Shown: positions 54,321-62,907, counted from the stretch's first letter. The stretch: 64,000 nucleotides of DNA from Tengunoibacter tsumagoiensis (GCF_003967535.1 NZ_BIFR01000002.1:1-64000); one strand, 5' to 3'. Notes: generated by a model not told the origin, from the sequence alone. Numbers and translations are program-made.

Positions 54321-55589
54321 ATGATGGATAAGCACAAGCAGCAAAAACTCGATTTCGCTCTCCCAGAAAATGCGGAACTTCTGCTCAGTGAGGATAGTGA
54401 GAGCGACAACGATATCTCCGCTCTGCTCGATCAGACCTTTGCGGATGTTACTGACTATATGACTGAAGAGGAGGCAACCGAGTATATAGCCAGCCTTCTC
54501 GAGCGTGGAGAGATCGAAAACGAAAATTCTCTCTTCGAGAGTATCACGCCCTATATCACTGAGCACATGAAAATTACCAATTATCGACCGGATCAGGCCG
54601 TACGCGAAGCCTCATTAGCCCAAAAAAATATGTGGAGGCCTGGTGATGGTGAGATCTACTATCAAGCGTCAAATACGTTGGAGGTCTATCTAGGGACCCC
54701 TGAACGTCCGTTAGAAATCCCCCAGGCACTCAAACAGATCCGCCAGTTGAGCGAAAGTACGGTGCTCACAGCACGTATTGTGTTGGGGCTCTGGAATATC
54801 AGACGCCACAATGACCGTGTCTCGAAAAGTGGCAGTGTTGCGGTGCTTCTCGAAGAGATCTTGCAATGGCAAGGGGTTCAAAAGCATAGCCGTGTCGCTC
54901 ATCCTGGCACCTCCAAGCGCTATACCGATGGGTATCGCACCGAACAAAAACACAGGGTTCTACAAGATCTGGCTCTGCTGGCTTCATGCAATGTACGTGG
55001 CAACTGTACAATTACGGTAAAGGGAAAGTCAGTCCCTATCCAGGTAGATGGACCATACATGCGCTATTCCGTTGTGAGCCGCAAGACATTGATCGATGAG
55101 AAAATTATCATTGGTTTTCTGGTCTCCCCTGGCGACTGGATTAGTACCTATGAACAACACCAGAATTACTATCTCGCAGAGGTTGATAGCCAGATATTTA
55201 AACTCAATCCACAAAATGATCGCTACGCCTTACGACTGGCCCTCTATCTTACCGAACGCTGGCGTGAGCAAGCGAAGCAAGGTGACTTTAGTACTCCTAT
55301 CTCTATGGTGGAATTGCTGGCTGCCAGTATGATTGAAGTTGACGAGCGACACATGACTGCACGTTTTATTCCCCGTATTGAAGCCTCTCTAGAGAAGCTA
55401 GAAGAGATGGGAATTGTGGGCAAACAGGTCTGTCTCACAGATGTAGATCGCAACCAGACGCGCTGGAGCAAAGACTGGCTGGGCTCGCGCTGGGAGATTC
55501 TTCCACCACTCAAACTCATCCAGGAGTACCAGACTCTTAATAATCCTCAGAAAAGACGGATCAGGCGGATCAGATCGAAGGAACAGTAA
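54321..55589 (+). CDS. Plasmid replication initiator-like protein
   Basis: A 422-residue protein with no close match I can name. An acidic N-terminal third (LLSEDSESDNDISALLDQTF) precedes a region with helix-wing patterns: TYLEVYLGTPERPLEIPQAL-like text, LYLTERWREQAKQGDFSTPI and RFIPRIEASLEKLEEMGIVG, which look like a winged helix. It ends basic (PQKRRIRRIRSKEQ). It lies directly upstream of about 22 iterons, has its own strong promoter with dyads and an iteron-linked terminator; this context supports a Rep role. The ATG at 54321 follows CAGGAGAAGA. A frame start at 54276 lacks such support. Confidence 0.62.
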   Translation: MMDKHKQQKLDFALPENAELLLSEDSESDNDISALLDQTFADVTDYMTEEEATEYIASLLERGEIENENSLFESITPYITEHMKITNYRPDQAVREASLAQKNMWRPGDGEIYYQASNTLEVYLGTPERPLEIPQALKQIRQLSESTVLTARIVLGLWNIRRHNDRVSKSGSVAVLLEEILQWQGVQKHSRVAHPGTSKRYTDGYRTEQKHRVLQDLALLASCNVRGNCTITVKGKSVPIQVDGPYMRYSVVSRKTLIDEKIIIGFLVSPGDWISTYEQHQNYYLAEVDSQIFKLNPQNDRYALRLALYLTERWREQAKQGDFSTPISMVELLAASMIEVDERHMTARFIPRIEASLEKLEEMGIVGKQVCLTDVDRNQTRWSKDWLGSRWEILPPLKLIQEYQTLNNPQKRRIRRIRSKEQ

Positions 55590-55617
55590 CCTTTAATGAA
55601 CCCCACCAGGGTTCGGT

Positions 55618-55675
55618 GCATTTTTCGGTCTATGAACAATTGTTAAGCAATTGTAAGCCGAAAAATGCTTTTTTT
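55618..55675 (+). terminator. Rep terminator built from the first iteron
   Basis: GCATTTTTCGG, the tail of iteron 1 (55618-55628), pairs with CCGAAAAATGC (55658-55668), with an inner ACAATTG/CAATTGT stem, followed by seven T. It lies 29 bases after the rep stop. A bound Rep on iteron 1 would cover the terminator's left arm. Confidence 0.75.
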
Positions 55676-56779
55676 ATGCCCTAGGCAACACAAGGTCTCC
55701 TCTGCAGCAATACTTAAAGCCTCTCATCCCCACCAGGGTCTGGTGCATTTTTTGTATCAGCCCCACCGGAGTCAGGCGCATTTTTGCAGCATTGATCACA
55801 ATCCCCCCGCCAGAGTTAGATCTTTTTTTCTATAAAATTCTACTACTATTCCCCCACCGGAGTCAGGCGCATTTTCAGCTAAAAGTAAAAAAATAGACCC
55901 CACCGGGGTTCGGTGCATTCTTCGCTTAATTTACGTATCATACCCCACCAGGGTCTGGTGCATTTTCCTTAAGGATAGGTTTTATGACCCCCACCAGGGT
56001 TCGGCGCATTTTCTGATGAATAAATAACTGTAACCCCACCAGGGTTCGGTGCATTTTCTGGCTCATAAATAGGCAGAGCCCCACCAGGGTTCGGCGCATT
56101 CTTTCAACTTGAAAAAGCAGTTAACCCCACCAGGGTTCGGTGCATTTTTCCAGGTCATAAAAAACAGAAACCCCACCGGGGTTCGGTGCATTTTTCACCA
56201 GCACATGTTGCCAGATGAAAAAGAAACTCTAATACAAAGCACTTTAGCCGCTGACAAGAATACTTGTAAATAACCATAGAAGAAAATTTTTTTTGTTGTT
56301 TACCCCACCAGGGTTCGGTGCATTTTCCAGATTCCTCACATCCATTAAAAGCAGATCCTTACTGGCTTCAGGTAAATCATAGCGAGAGAATAATATGCAT
56401 GTCTCTTCATTTCCCTTCCTATATATAAGTAGAAGCCATAATATTGCAGCTTACCTATCTACCCCACCAGGGTTCGGAGCATTCTTTTGAAAAGCCCCAC
56501 AACAGATATACAGAGTCAAGGGTATTAATTCAGTTAACCCCACCAGGGTTTGGCGCATTTTTGGATAGCTAAAGACTCTTTATCCCCACCGGGGTTCGGT
56601 GCATTTTTGGAAATTCTTTTGCGGTTAACCCCACCAGGGTTCGGCGCATTTTCTGGTTCGTAAATAGCTGTAACCCCACCAGGGTTCGGCGCATTCTTCT
56701 AGAATAAAAGACCCGTTGACCCCACCAGGGTTCGGTGCATTCTTTAAGACTATTCAGTGATTTACCCCACCGGGGTCTG

Positions 56780-57080
56780 GTGCATTTTCACGTGAAGAAT
56801 CGCACTGATTTTTCGACGAAATCGAAAAATTACTCCATTAATTATCAACAAAAATTACACGTTAATAAAATTATTTGCATAACATAAATCTGGAAAAATA
56901 TATATGATCAATCAAAATTAGATACGTAAAAAGCATTGTGAAGAGCCGAATGGAAAGATGAAAAAAAGTTCATTTTGAGCTCAATCTCTTTTACACAAGA
57001 TAAGAATAAATAAATATTTGCAATTATCGATCGATGAGTTCTACTCATCATCGATCTCCAACCAAAAGTCATGTACGTAT
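56780..57080. other. AT-rich segment with a DnaA-box-like site and dyad
   Basis: An iteron-free, AT-rich interval. TTATCAACA (56842-56850) differs at one position from the DnaA consensus TTATCCACA. A dyad ATTTTTCGA/TCGAAAAAT sits at 56808-56830. It has the composition expected of a DNA-unwinding element between the main iteron block and the last degenerate copies. Function inferred from this layout. Confidence 0.5.
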
Positions 57081-57413
57081 CCCCACCGGGGTTAGGTGAA
57101 AACCCCACCATGGTCTGGCGCAATTCCCACCAGGGTAAGGTGCATTTTTGAGCGTAACATCATCACAGTAATAAGCAACTAACAGTGCAAATCATACTAG
57201 TCAAAAACGATTTCTCGAGGTACTATGTTCATCACTAAGTGCACTACCATACGAAAGAAAAATGCATAGTAGTTTGAAGGAATTTTGGCAGAATCATATC
57301 CAGGTTCTCTCGCTACTAAGTAATACAGAAGAATAACACAAAAAGCTATTATTGGCGAAAAAAAAGTTACCAGATCAGGCAGTTGGGATGTTGATGGAAG
57401 GGATGTACAAAAA

Positions 57414-59528
57414 ATGTTACAGCACGAGGAACCATATATCGATCACCAGGCAAACGGTCAGTCAAACATGGGAAGGGATGTCAAACGTATGCAAGAGGTC
57501 ACTATTGACATTTGGCATAAACACGAGACAGACAATCAGCATGTTCGATCTGGTGAGATCCAGTTAAACCAGATTGATCCACTGATGATTCAGACAATAG
57601 AGAAAATTTTTCCCAAAGCTGGAGGGCTGAAGTTTCTTGCTGCGGTACTACGTCATGCAGCAATCATGCAGAATGTATTGCCAGGTATGACACAATTAGG
57701 CTCACATGTGGCAGTAATTAATGTTCGAACAGTTCGTGATCTAGCGGCAAAAATTAATTGGGGTTATGATACCACCCACAAGTACGAGGTTATTTTTTGT
57801 GCCCTCAACTTTCTGCATAAACGCCGCGATAAAAAGCAGCTCCAGCTTATCTTCCCTATCGAGCACTATGTAGCGCCAGAGAGCCTGGATGAACTGGACC
57901 GATTAATTGCCCATAGCCGCCCTAAAGTTCAGCAGTTTGCAAAACGAGTCCGAGAGCGTCTCCTGCTTACCACTGTGTTGGGGCAGCCATCCGATAAACA
58001 AACCTATGGGGTGATTGAAAAACAAACAAGTGATGAAGCTGTACTGCTCAAAAAATTATTGGCTGTCCTGCAATCTGAAGGTATCAGCCCAATCCATGGG
58101 CAACGAATCGCCTTAAAGATCAGCAGTGAAATTTTGAGCCAGATCTTGTCACCAGGCCAGAGAGAGGTTCCTACGAATAAACCGGCTCATCAATTATCCT
58201 CGCCAAGGCAGGGGCATACTACATGGTCTAGAAACGCTGTAAACGCCCCTACCTCAACCATCCGTCAAATAAGACAGAAACAGCATTCCCAATACCTTCA
58301 GCCCCAAGTAACAGGCTACGAGTCTACTCAGCCCCAAGTAACAGGCTACGAGTCTACTCAGCCCCAAGTAACAGGCTACGAGTCTACTCAGCCCCAAACA
58401 ACAGGCTATGAGTCTACTCAGCCCCAAACAACAGGCTATGAGTCTACTCAGCCCCAAACAACAGGCTACGAGTCTACTCAGCCTCAAGCAACAGGCTATG
58501 AGTCTACTCAGCCTCAAGCAGCAGACTATGAGTCTACTTATTCGCCATTCAACGAAAACCAGAGGACCTACTCACTGAACTATGCTACTGGATGTACGAT
58601 TGGTGAAATTTACAATAAAACAGCACATCGAGATGACAGCCCGGAAACAATTCTTGAGCGCGCCAAAAGAAATAACATTTCGGCTCTGGGACTAGAAATT
58701 CTCAGAAAATCATTACAGAGAAATGCCGAATATAAAAAACGTGAGGAGCATTGCACCCCCAGAAGAGAAAAATCATCTCCTCATCAAGAACAATACGAGA
58801 TACTGCCCTATACCCAGGAAGAACAAGTCTACCCAAAAAATGGCCGGGTAGACCAGAACATTCGACGAAGATACTCAATAGCGCGGCAAGAAGACTTTTC
58901 TCATCCAACATTTGAACCAAACATAGACCAGATGCCAGAAAGTCTCCCCTACCAACCACAACAGGAAGACTTTTTGACCGCTCAACCAGTATGTGTAGAC
59001 AGTGTAGACTTTAGCGTGCAAAAAGTCTCCCCTATCGACGCAGTCATCCAGGAGTACCAGGATCAAGAGCGAAAAAAGTATACTTCTCGTGTACCAAAAA
59101 CGGTAGACTCATTCTCTGAGTATCCAGAATTACGTAACGTAACGTATAATAATACAATTAAAAATATTATATACACATTACATCAAAACGTTACGTTACG
59201 TAAAGAAACACTAGGCACTTTTTTTTCCATCATCTTTGATCACGAATTCACCCAAACCAAATGGTATGACGACTGTATCACCCAGTCTACCGCCGAAGTA
59301 CTAACACAAGTCTTTCTGGAAATCTTAATCAGCCTGCATGAAAAAAGCGCGAGAACAATCCGCAAACCAGGAGGAATGTTTATCAAGCGTTGCAAAGAAT
59401 ACTCGAAATGTCCCCCAGTCAAACATCCAAAGTTAGACCAGTATGCAGAAATGACCTATAACGATCTTATCAGCTTGCTTGAAGATCATTTCTTGTTCCA
59501 TTCGGACCAACGCTTGCTTCAAGCATAA
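57414..59528 (+). CDS. Unknown 704-residue protein of the replication region, with tandem repeats
   Basis: The ATG used has GGAAGGG 12 bases upstream; another at 57492 is possible. Residues 45-180 are helical with HTH-like text (NVRTVRDLAAKINWGYDTTH, ALNFLHKRRDKKQLQLIFPI). Residues 296-375 are eight decapeptide repeats of the type PQVTGYESTQ, then a Gln/Arg/Tyr-rich linker. A C-terminal block (residues 570-700) is again helical and ends acidic. No family is recognised. Its position, just beyond the iterons and before the partition genes, suggests a replication- or segregation-associated DNA-binding protein. Degenerate iterons at 57081-57149 could be its operator. Confidence 0.62.
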   Translation: MLQHEEPYIDHQANGQSNMGRDVKRMQEVTIDIWHKHETDNQHVRSGEIQLNQIDPLMIQTIEKIFPKAGGLKFLAAVLRHAAIMQNVLPGMTQLGSHVAVINVRTVRDLAAKINWGYDTTHKYEVIFCALNFLHKRRDKKQLQLIFPIEHYVAPESLDELDRLIAHSRPKVQQFAKRVRERLLLTTVLGQPSDKQTYGVIEKQTSDEAVLLKKLLAVLQSEGISPIHGQRIALKISSEILSQILSPGQREVPTNKPAHQLSSPRQGHTTWSRNAVNAPTSTIRQIRQKQHSQYLQPQVTGYESTQPQVTGYESTQPQVTGYESTQPQTTGYESTQPQTTGYESTQPQTTGYESTQPQATGYESTQPQAADYESTYSPFNENQRTYSLNYATGCTIGEIYNKTAHRDDSPETILERAKRNNISALGLEILRKSLQRNAEYKKREEHCTPRREKSSPHQEQYEILPYTQEEQVYPKNGRVDQNIRRRYSIARQEDFSHPTFEPNIDQMPESLPYQPQQEDFLTAQPVCVDSVDFSVQKVSPIDAVIQEYQDQERKKYTSRVPKTVDSFSEYPELRNVTYNNTIKNIIYTLHQNVTLRKETLGTFFSIIFDHEFTQTKWYDDCITQSTAEVLTQVFLEILISLHEKSARTIRKPGGMFIKRCKEYSKCPPVKHPKLDQYAEMTYNDLISLLEDHFLFHSDQRLLQA
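58299..58538 (+). repeat. Tandem 30-bp repeat, eight copies, coding
   Basis: Eight head-to-tail 30-base units from 58299 to 58538, all in frame, coding for PQ(V/T/A)TGYESTQ-type decapeptides. First three units are identical, units 4-6 differ by a few bases, and units 7-8 have CCTCAAGCA. This gradient indicates repeated slippage or recombination. Copy number probably varies between strains. Confidence 0.85.
59130..59203. repeat. 16-bp perfect inverted repeat inside the 704-aa gene
   Basis: TTACGTAACGTAACGT (59130-59145) and ACGTTACGTTACGTAA (59188-59203) are perfect inverted repeats with 42 AT-rich bases between. Each arm is itself a pentamer repeat (TAACG). The arms lie in coding sequence, where such symmetry is not expected by chance. 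Candidate DNA site. Confidence 0.7.
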
Positions 59529-59959
59529 CAGATTAAAAATCTGAAAAAAGCAGAAGAAGCCAGACAGAATTCTTGTGCATCATAGCAATAAAAAACGGAG
59601 AAATCAGAAAGCGCTGAGAAGCACGAGAGAGGCCCTGAAAGACCATGAGCAATGTCATTTATCAGGTTAAAGGTCTCAAGCCATCAGAAAGCCCTTAAAA
59701 AGCCATTTTGAGCCAATTAATTGCGAGAATCTTCCGCAAAAATTGCAAATTGCACAAAACGGCTGCACAAAGCATACAATCAGGTGAAACAAAAAGAGAA
59801 CCCAATGAAAGTTAGCTTCTCTTGTGTATTTTGTTCAAAGAGAAATTGCACAAGACTAGAAAAACCGTACGGTTCTCATGGAGAACCACGACAAGAACAC
59901 AAACCAGAAATAAAATAGATCAAGCCATTTATTATTGCAATCGTTGAAAGGAACACTGT
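59529..59959. other. Intergenic stretch with one small frame
   Basis: About 430 bases. Short dyad GGTTCTC-ATG-GAGAACC at 59871-59887 and the palindrome ACCGTACGGT at 59864-59873 lie near its end. One short Cys-containing frame at 59805 is listed separately. No tRNA or other RNA gene recognised. Confidence 0.4.
59805..59918 (+). CDS. Possible small Cys-rich peptide
   Basis: A 37-residue frame: MKVSFSCVFCSKRNCTRLEK then a Pro/Glu/Lys-rich tail. CVFC-x4-C resembles half a zinc ribbon. Only a weak AAAGAG precedes the ATG. It lies between the repeat-protein gene and the HTH gene. Too short and too weakly supported for certainty; it could be leader peptide or noise. Confidence 0.25.
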   Translation: MKVSFSCVFCSKRNCTRLEKPYGSHGEPRQEHKPEIK

Positions 59960-60253
59960 ATGCGTACAAGCGATCAAGTAGCAGCATTAGAACCATTTGA
60001 AAACATGTTAGTCGTCTCCGAAGTTGCAACATTTCTGGGAGTAAAGCCGGGGCGAATTCACGCCATGATTGAAGATGGTAGCCTGCTTTCACGTTATGCA
60101 ACCCTACAAGAGACAGCGCAGCTCCTGGCAAGCGGACGAATTAAGGGCGTGCCAGGAAGCGGTATCCGCCTTATCCCCCATTATGCAGCAGCCTTAGCCG
60201 CAGATCGCAGAAAGAGAGGCTGGCCAAAAGGGTTAGCCAGGAAGAAAGCTTGA
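59960..60253 (+). CDS. Excisionase-like HTH protein before the partition genes
   Basis: A 97-residue DNA-binding protein. NMLVVSEVATFLGVKPGRIH with AMIEDGSLLS is a MerR/excisionase-type helix-turn-helix. The rest has a Lys/Arg-rich tail (ADRRKRGWPKGLARKKA). AAAGGAACACTGT precedes its ATG. It directly precedes the centromere-like palindrome array, so it could be the repressor of the par promoter or an accessory factor. It is distinct from the 22482 HTH protein in sequence but of similar type. Confidence 0.72.
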   Translation: MRTSDQVAALEPFENMLVVSEVATFLGVKPGRIHAMIEDGSLLSRYATLQETAQLLASGRIKGVPGSGIRLIPHYAAALAADRRKRGWPKGLARKKA

Positions 60254-60258
60254 AATCA

Positions 60259-60338
60259 ACGTATACGTGTACGTATACATCTACGTATACGTTTTGATTA
60301 ACATATGTGTACGTAAACGTATACATCTACGTATACGT
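60259..60338. promoter_or_regulatory. Centromere-like palindrome array upstream of parA
   Basis: ACGTATACGT, a perfect palindrome, occurs at 60259-60268, 60283-60292 and 60329-60338; the variant ACGTAAACGT at 60311-60320. A 23-base direct repeat (60271-60293 and 60317-60339) embeds the last two ACGTATACGT copies at a 46-base pitch. Position just before the par operon and repeat symmetry fit a parS/parC-type site bound by the ribbon-helix-helix partner (61392). This is an inference. Confidence 0.65.
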
Positions 60339-60649
60339 TGATTTTTGAGGCCAAAAAGTAGTGGATTTGAGCTCAAATTGTGTTACAATGCAAGTAGACG
60401 CGCGTTCTTTATTAAGAGAGGGGCAGGAAAGGTGGGTAAGAAAGAAGTGAAGAAGAATTGTACCTGCGCGGAAGAGCTTGACTGTTGAGTTAATTTACAC
60501 TTTATTTTTGCACTTTCATTAAGCTTCTATATAAGGAACGGAAAGTACAGAAAGGAGGGGGGAGCTATACTCATAGTCACCTCATTAAGAGTAAGTAGAG
60601 TTGACAAAGATATTAGTGAGATAGAGAAGGAACGGAGAAAAACAAAGTA
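60339..60649. promoter_or_regulatory. par operon leader with an extended -10 promoter
   Basis: About 310 bases. TGTTACAAT at 60381-60389 is an extended -10 (TG-N-TACAAT) with no clear -35. The rest is a long leader, with no supported frame and no terminator. The ribosome site of parA is GGAG about 13 bases before its ATG. Confidence 0.45.
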
Positions 60650-61408
60650 ATGAGAGTATTTGCACTTTGTAATAACAAAGGCGGGGTAACAAAAACAACG
60701 ACTACGGTTAATCTTGGGTATGGACTGGCACGTGCAGGTCGGCGTGTCCTTATTGTGGATACTGATGCTCAGAGCAATAGTACCTATAGCCTTTTGGGGA
60801 ATCTCGATCAGGAGCATACTCTATTTGACGTACTGATCCACGGTATGAAAATGGCCGATGTTATTCTTCCAACGAAGCAACCAGGTTTATTCGTTGCTCC
60901 AAGTTCAATTAATTTAAGCGCTGCCGATCTATTGATGGCCTCTGCACCAGGTCGTGAACGAAAACTAACACGAGCACTATCCCAGATAAAAGATTTTGAT
61001 TATGTACTTATTGACACTCCTCCTAACCTGGGAGTATTGACAGTCAACGCATTTATCGCCTGCACTGATGTCATTATCCCGATTGCCCTTACCACTTATG
61101 CACTTATTGGTATTAGCATTTTAGAGACAACAATGGAAGAGCTGCGGGAGAACCTGGACGTTTCCCTTCCTATCTTTGGAGTGGTGGCTAATCTGGATGA
61201 CCACACACGACTCAGCAATGATGTACTGAGTGCAGTCCGCCATCATTTTGGAAATCTTGTATTTGACACCGTTGTGCCACGCAACATTAAAGTAGAAGAG
61301 GCACACAATCAGATCGCCTGTCTCTTTGATTATGCACCAAACAGTACAGGAGCCCAGGCTTATCTAAAACTTGTGAAGGAGGTATTGGATCGTGCCGAAG
61401 GAAGCTAA
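60650..61408 (+). CDS. parA: ParA-type partition ATPase
   Basis: A 252-residue cytoplasmic Walker-type ATPase of the ParA/Soj family. Deviant Walker A CNNKGGVTKTTTTVNLG near residue 7, A' VDTDAQSNSTYSLLG, and Walker B YVLIDTPPNLGVLT. The residue after GGV is Thr rather than Gly, within the family's tolerance. No N-terminal DNA-binding extension, so it needs the partner protein for regulation. It drives segregation of the replicon through non-specific DNA binding. It overlaps the RHH gene by 17 bases, which implies translational coupling. Confidence 0.93.
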   Translation: MRVFALCNNKGGVTKTTTTVNLGYGLARAGRRVLIVDTDAQSNSTYSLLGNLDQEHTLFDVLIHGMKMADVILPTKQPGLFVAPSSINLSAADLLMASAPGRERKLTRALSQIKDFDYVLIDTPPNLGVLTVNAFIACTDVIIPIALTTYALIGISILETTMEELRENLDVSLPIFGVVANLDDHTRLSNDVLSAVRHHFGNLVFDTVVPRNIKVEEAHNQIACLFDYAPNSTGAQAYLKLVKEVLDRAEGS

Positions 61409-62150
61409 GAAATTTATTAACCCATTACTCCGACCCAGTCATGATCCAGAGGCCCGGACAGAGAAGATTATACAAACAGAAAAGAACAACGAAGCTGAAA
61501 AAGCCGCTCTCGATGTTGAGCGGCCCAGATCACGTGAGCAAGTGGTTGAGCAGCCGATTATTGCTCAGCCAGAGCCGCCAGTAGAGGCAGTTGTAGAAGA
61601 GATCATTCAAAGAAAAGAAGATCAGGCTCCCCCTACTTTATTGGTTGATACTCCCGCGCCTTATACGGTCAAAAAGCAGATGCAAGAGACCACTTTCCTT
61701 GAAGAGCGGCCATATTCACTACCAGAGTCAGGCGAGCAAGTTGTACCATCAAAGTCGCGACCAACATACCGGGCTACTCCACGCCAGACAGCCAAAGGAG
61801 CTGGTCCCGTTCAAGAGTCAACTCCTAAAAAGAGCTCAGGCAAAGAGGTCGCCAGCATATCTGCGCCTTTAGCCGAGGAACCACACTCAACAGAAAACTT
61901 TCAGGCCATAGTTGAAGAAAAAACGAATCCTCTGGTCACTGTTAATCAAGAGGAAGAAGACAATGGCTCTGACACCTCACGTCGTAAGCGTGGAGCTGCA
62001 ACCTTTGAAAACACCCACGAGCGTGTAACCCTCTGGATTGATAAAAGTCTGAAGCAAAGTTTTGACGACCTGGCATATGAGCACCATCTCTCCAAAGCCT
62101 CTCTCCTCAACGAAGCCATTAGCGATCTTTTATTGAAATATGATCGTTAA
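61392..62150 (+). CDS. Ribbon-helix-helix centromere-binding partner of ParA
   Basis: A 252-residue protein. A long acidic, Pro-rich, probably disordered N-terminal arm (residues 20-190: VEEIIQRKEDQAPPTLLVDT) is followed by a ribbon-helix-helix domain at the end: ERVTLWIDKSLKQSFDDLAY with EHHLSKASLLNEAISDLLLK. RHH proteins of this sort replace ParB in type Ib-like partition systems and bind palindromic repeats. The GTG start follows AAGGAGG by 10 bases. An arm this long is unusual; most RHH partners are about 60-130 residues. The likely site is the ACGTATACGT array. Confidence 0.8.
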   Translation: MPKEAKKFINPLLRPSHDPEARTEKIIQTEKNNEAEKAALDVERPRSREQVVEQPIIAQPEPPVEAVVEEIIQRKEDQAPPTLLVDTPAPYTVKKQMQETTFLEERPYSLPESGEQVVPSKSRPTYRATPRQTAKGAGPVQESTPKKSSGKEVASISAPLAEEPHSTENFQAIVEEKTNPLVTVNQEEEDNGSDTSRRKRGAATFENTHERVTLWIDKSLKQSFDDLAYEHHLSKASLLNEAISDLLLKYDR

Positions 62151-62170
62151 GCCCAAAAGCCATGATATGA

Positions 62171-62194
62171 GTGGAGATAGGTCTCTATCTCCAC
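62171..62194 (+). terminator. Hairpin after the par operon
   Basis: GTGGAGATAG (62171-62180) pairs perfectly with CTATCTCCAC (62185-62194), loop GTCT. It lies 20 bases after the stop, without a T run; a plausible terminator or operator. Confidence 0.5.
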
Positions 62195-62501
62195 CAATCA
62201 GGGGCCAGCACTTATCTATGGGGACATGTTCTGATGGAGGGAGGGGCAGTCTCTCTATTCAGGTTATATAATACGATTTTCAACGTATGATCTCTAAGAG
62301 ATCTGACTTCCTGACTCTCATCCTCTATATAATTTCTTCTCTTCAGTGTTTCTGAGATAGCCTCGTAGACGAGGCATTGACAGACAAGCTGACGTTTGGG
62401 AAAGTAAGCAGCGGTGACACCACTTGCTTTCTCAAACATTAGCTTGATGCATATCCAGTGCTGCTTAATTATTTACCATATAATGACAGGATGTCATTAC
62501 G
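62195..62501. other. Gene-free stretch with a doubtful minus-strand frame
   Basis: About 300 bases. A 75-codon frame at 62212-62439 on the minus strand reads CQCLVYEAISETLKRRN-like text but has no ribosome site and no family I recognise; it may be a gene remnant. No other signal. Confidence 0.4.
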
Positions 62502-62891
62502 CTATGAAAGAAGGCCACGCTGGTACATGAGCTTCAGCCGTCCGTCGAGCTCTTGAAGAGCGGTCAGAAACCACACCTGGATACCATGATTTGTTTCATA
62601 CACAAAAGCTTTGAGTGCGCGGCTCTCAGCCACGTGCCTGGAGATATCGCCCAGGACCACAAGACGCAGTCTATACGTCACAAATTTCTGAATGACATGA
62701 CCGGCCAGACCAGTCTTAAGTTGAAAGAAATCGTCTTCAAGCCGTTCTACTGGAACAATAATCCACTCAACACCCTGCGACATGGCTTCGCCAATCAGAT
62801 CCAGGAAATCACGTTCGTTTTTTAGTTTCTCTCCGTCTGGAGTAAGAACAAGAAACTGCACACTTTGAATCGTGGTAAGCGTGTCAGACAT
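62502..62891 (-). CDS. DUF4180 protein
   Basis: A 129-residue cytoplasmic protein matching the DUF4180 pattern: FLDLIGEAMSQGVEWIIVPV, then DDFFQLKTGLAGHVIQKFVT, LRLVVLGDISRH and ALKAFVYETNHGIQVWFL. The family is of unknown function and is often encoded next to PadR or TetR regulators. The ATG at 62891 follows GAGGAGG by 4-5 bases. The gene starts 16 bases after the stop of the PadR gene, so it is in its operon. Confidence 0.8.
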   Translation of the reverse strand: MSDTLTTIQSVQFLVLTPDGEKLKNERDFLDLIGEAMSQGVEWIIVPVERLEDDFFQLKTGLAGHVIQKFVTYRLRLVVLGDISRHVAESRALKAFVYETNHGIQVWFLTALQELDGRLKLMYQRGLLS

Positions 62892-62907
62892 TACACCTCC
62901 TCTGGTT

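Larger units (their letters stand above)
55601..57149. repeat. Iteron array (about 22 direct repeats): replication origin
   Basis: Unit: CCCCACCAGGG then TTCGGTGCATTTT, with variants CCGGGG, TCTGG, GTCAGG and GCGCA. All copies point the same way. Starts: 55601, 55728, 55761, 55852, 55898, 55943, 55989, 56034, 56079, 56125, 56171, 56303, 56462, 56538, 56584, 56629, 56674, 56720, 56765, 57081, 57103 and 57125; the last three are degenerate, as is a possible copy near 55805. Most spacing is 45 or 46 bases, and adjacent spacers are partly alike. This is the layout of an iteron-type oriV; the Rep gene upstream is its likely binder. Confidence 0.85.

Noticed and set aside
55601..57149. CRISPR array (24-base repeats, 22-base spacers)
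   Set aside because: Spacing resembles CRISPR, but repeats vary, spacers are partly alike, gaps are irregular in places, no cas genes are near and a Rep-like gene and par locus flank it. An iteron origin fits better.
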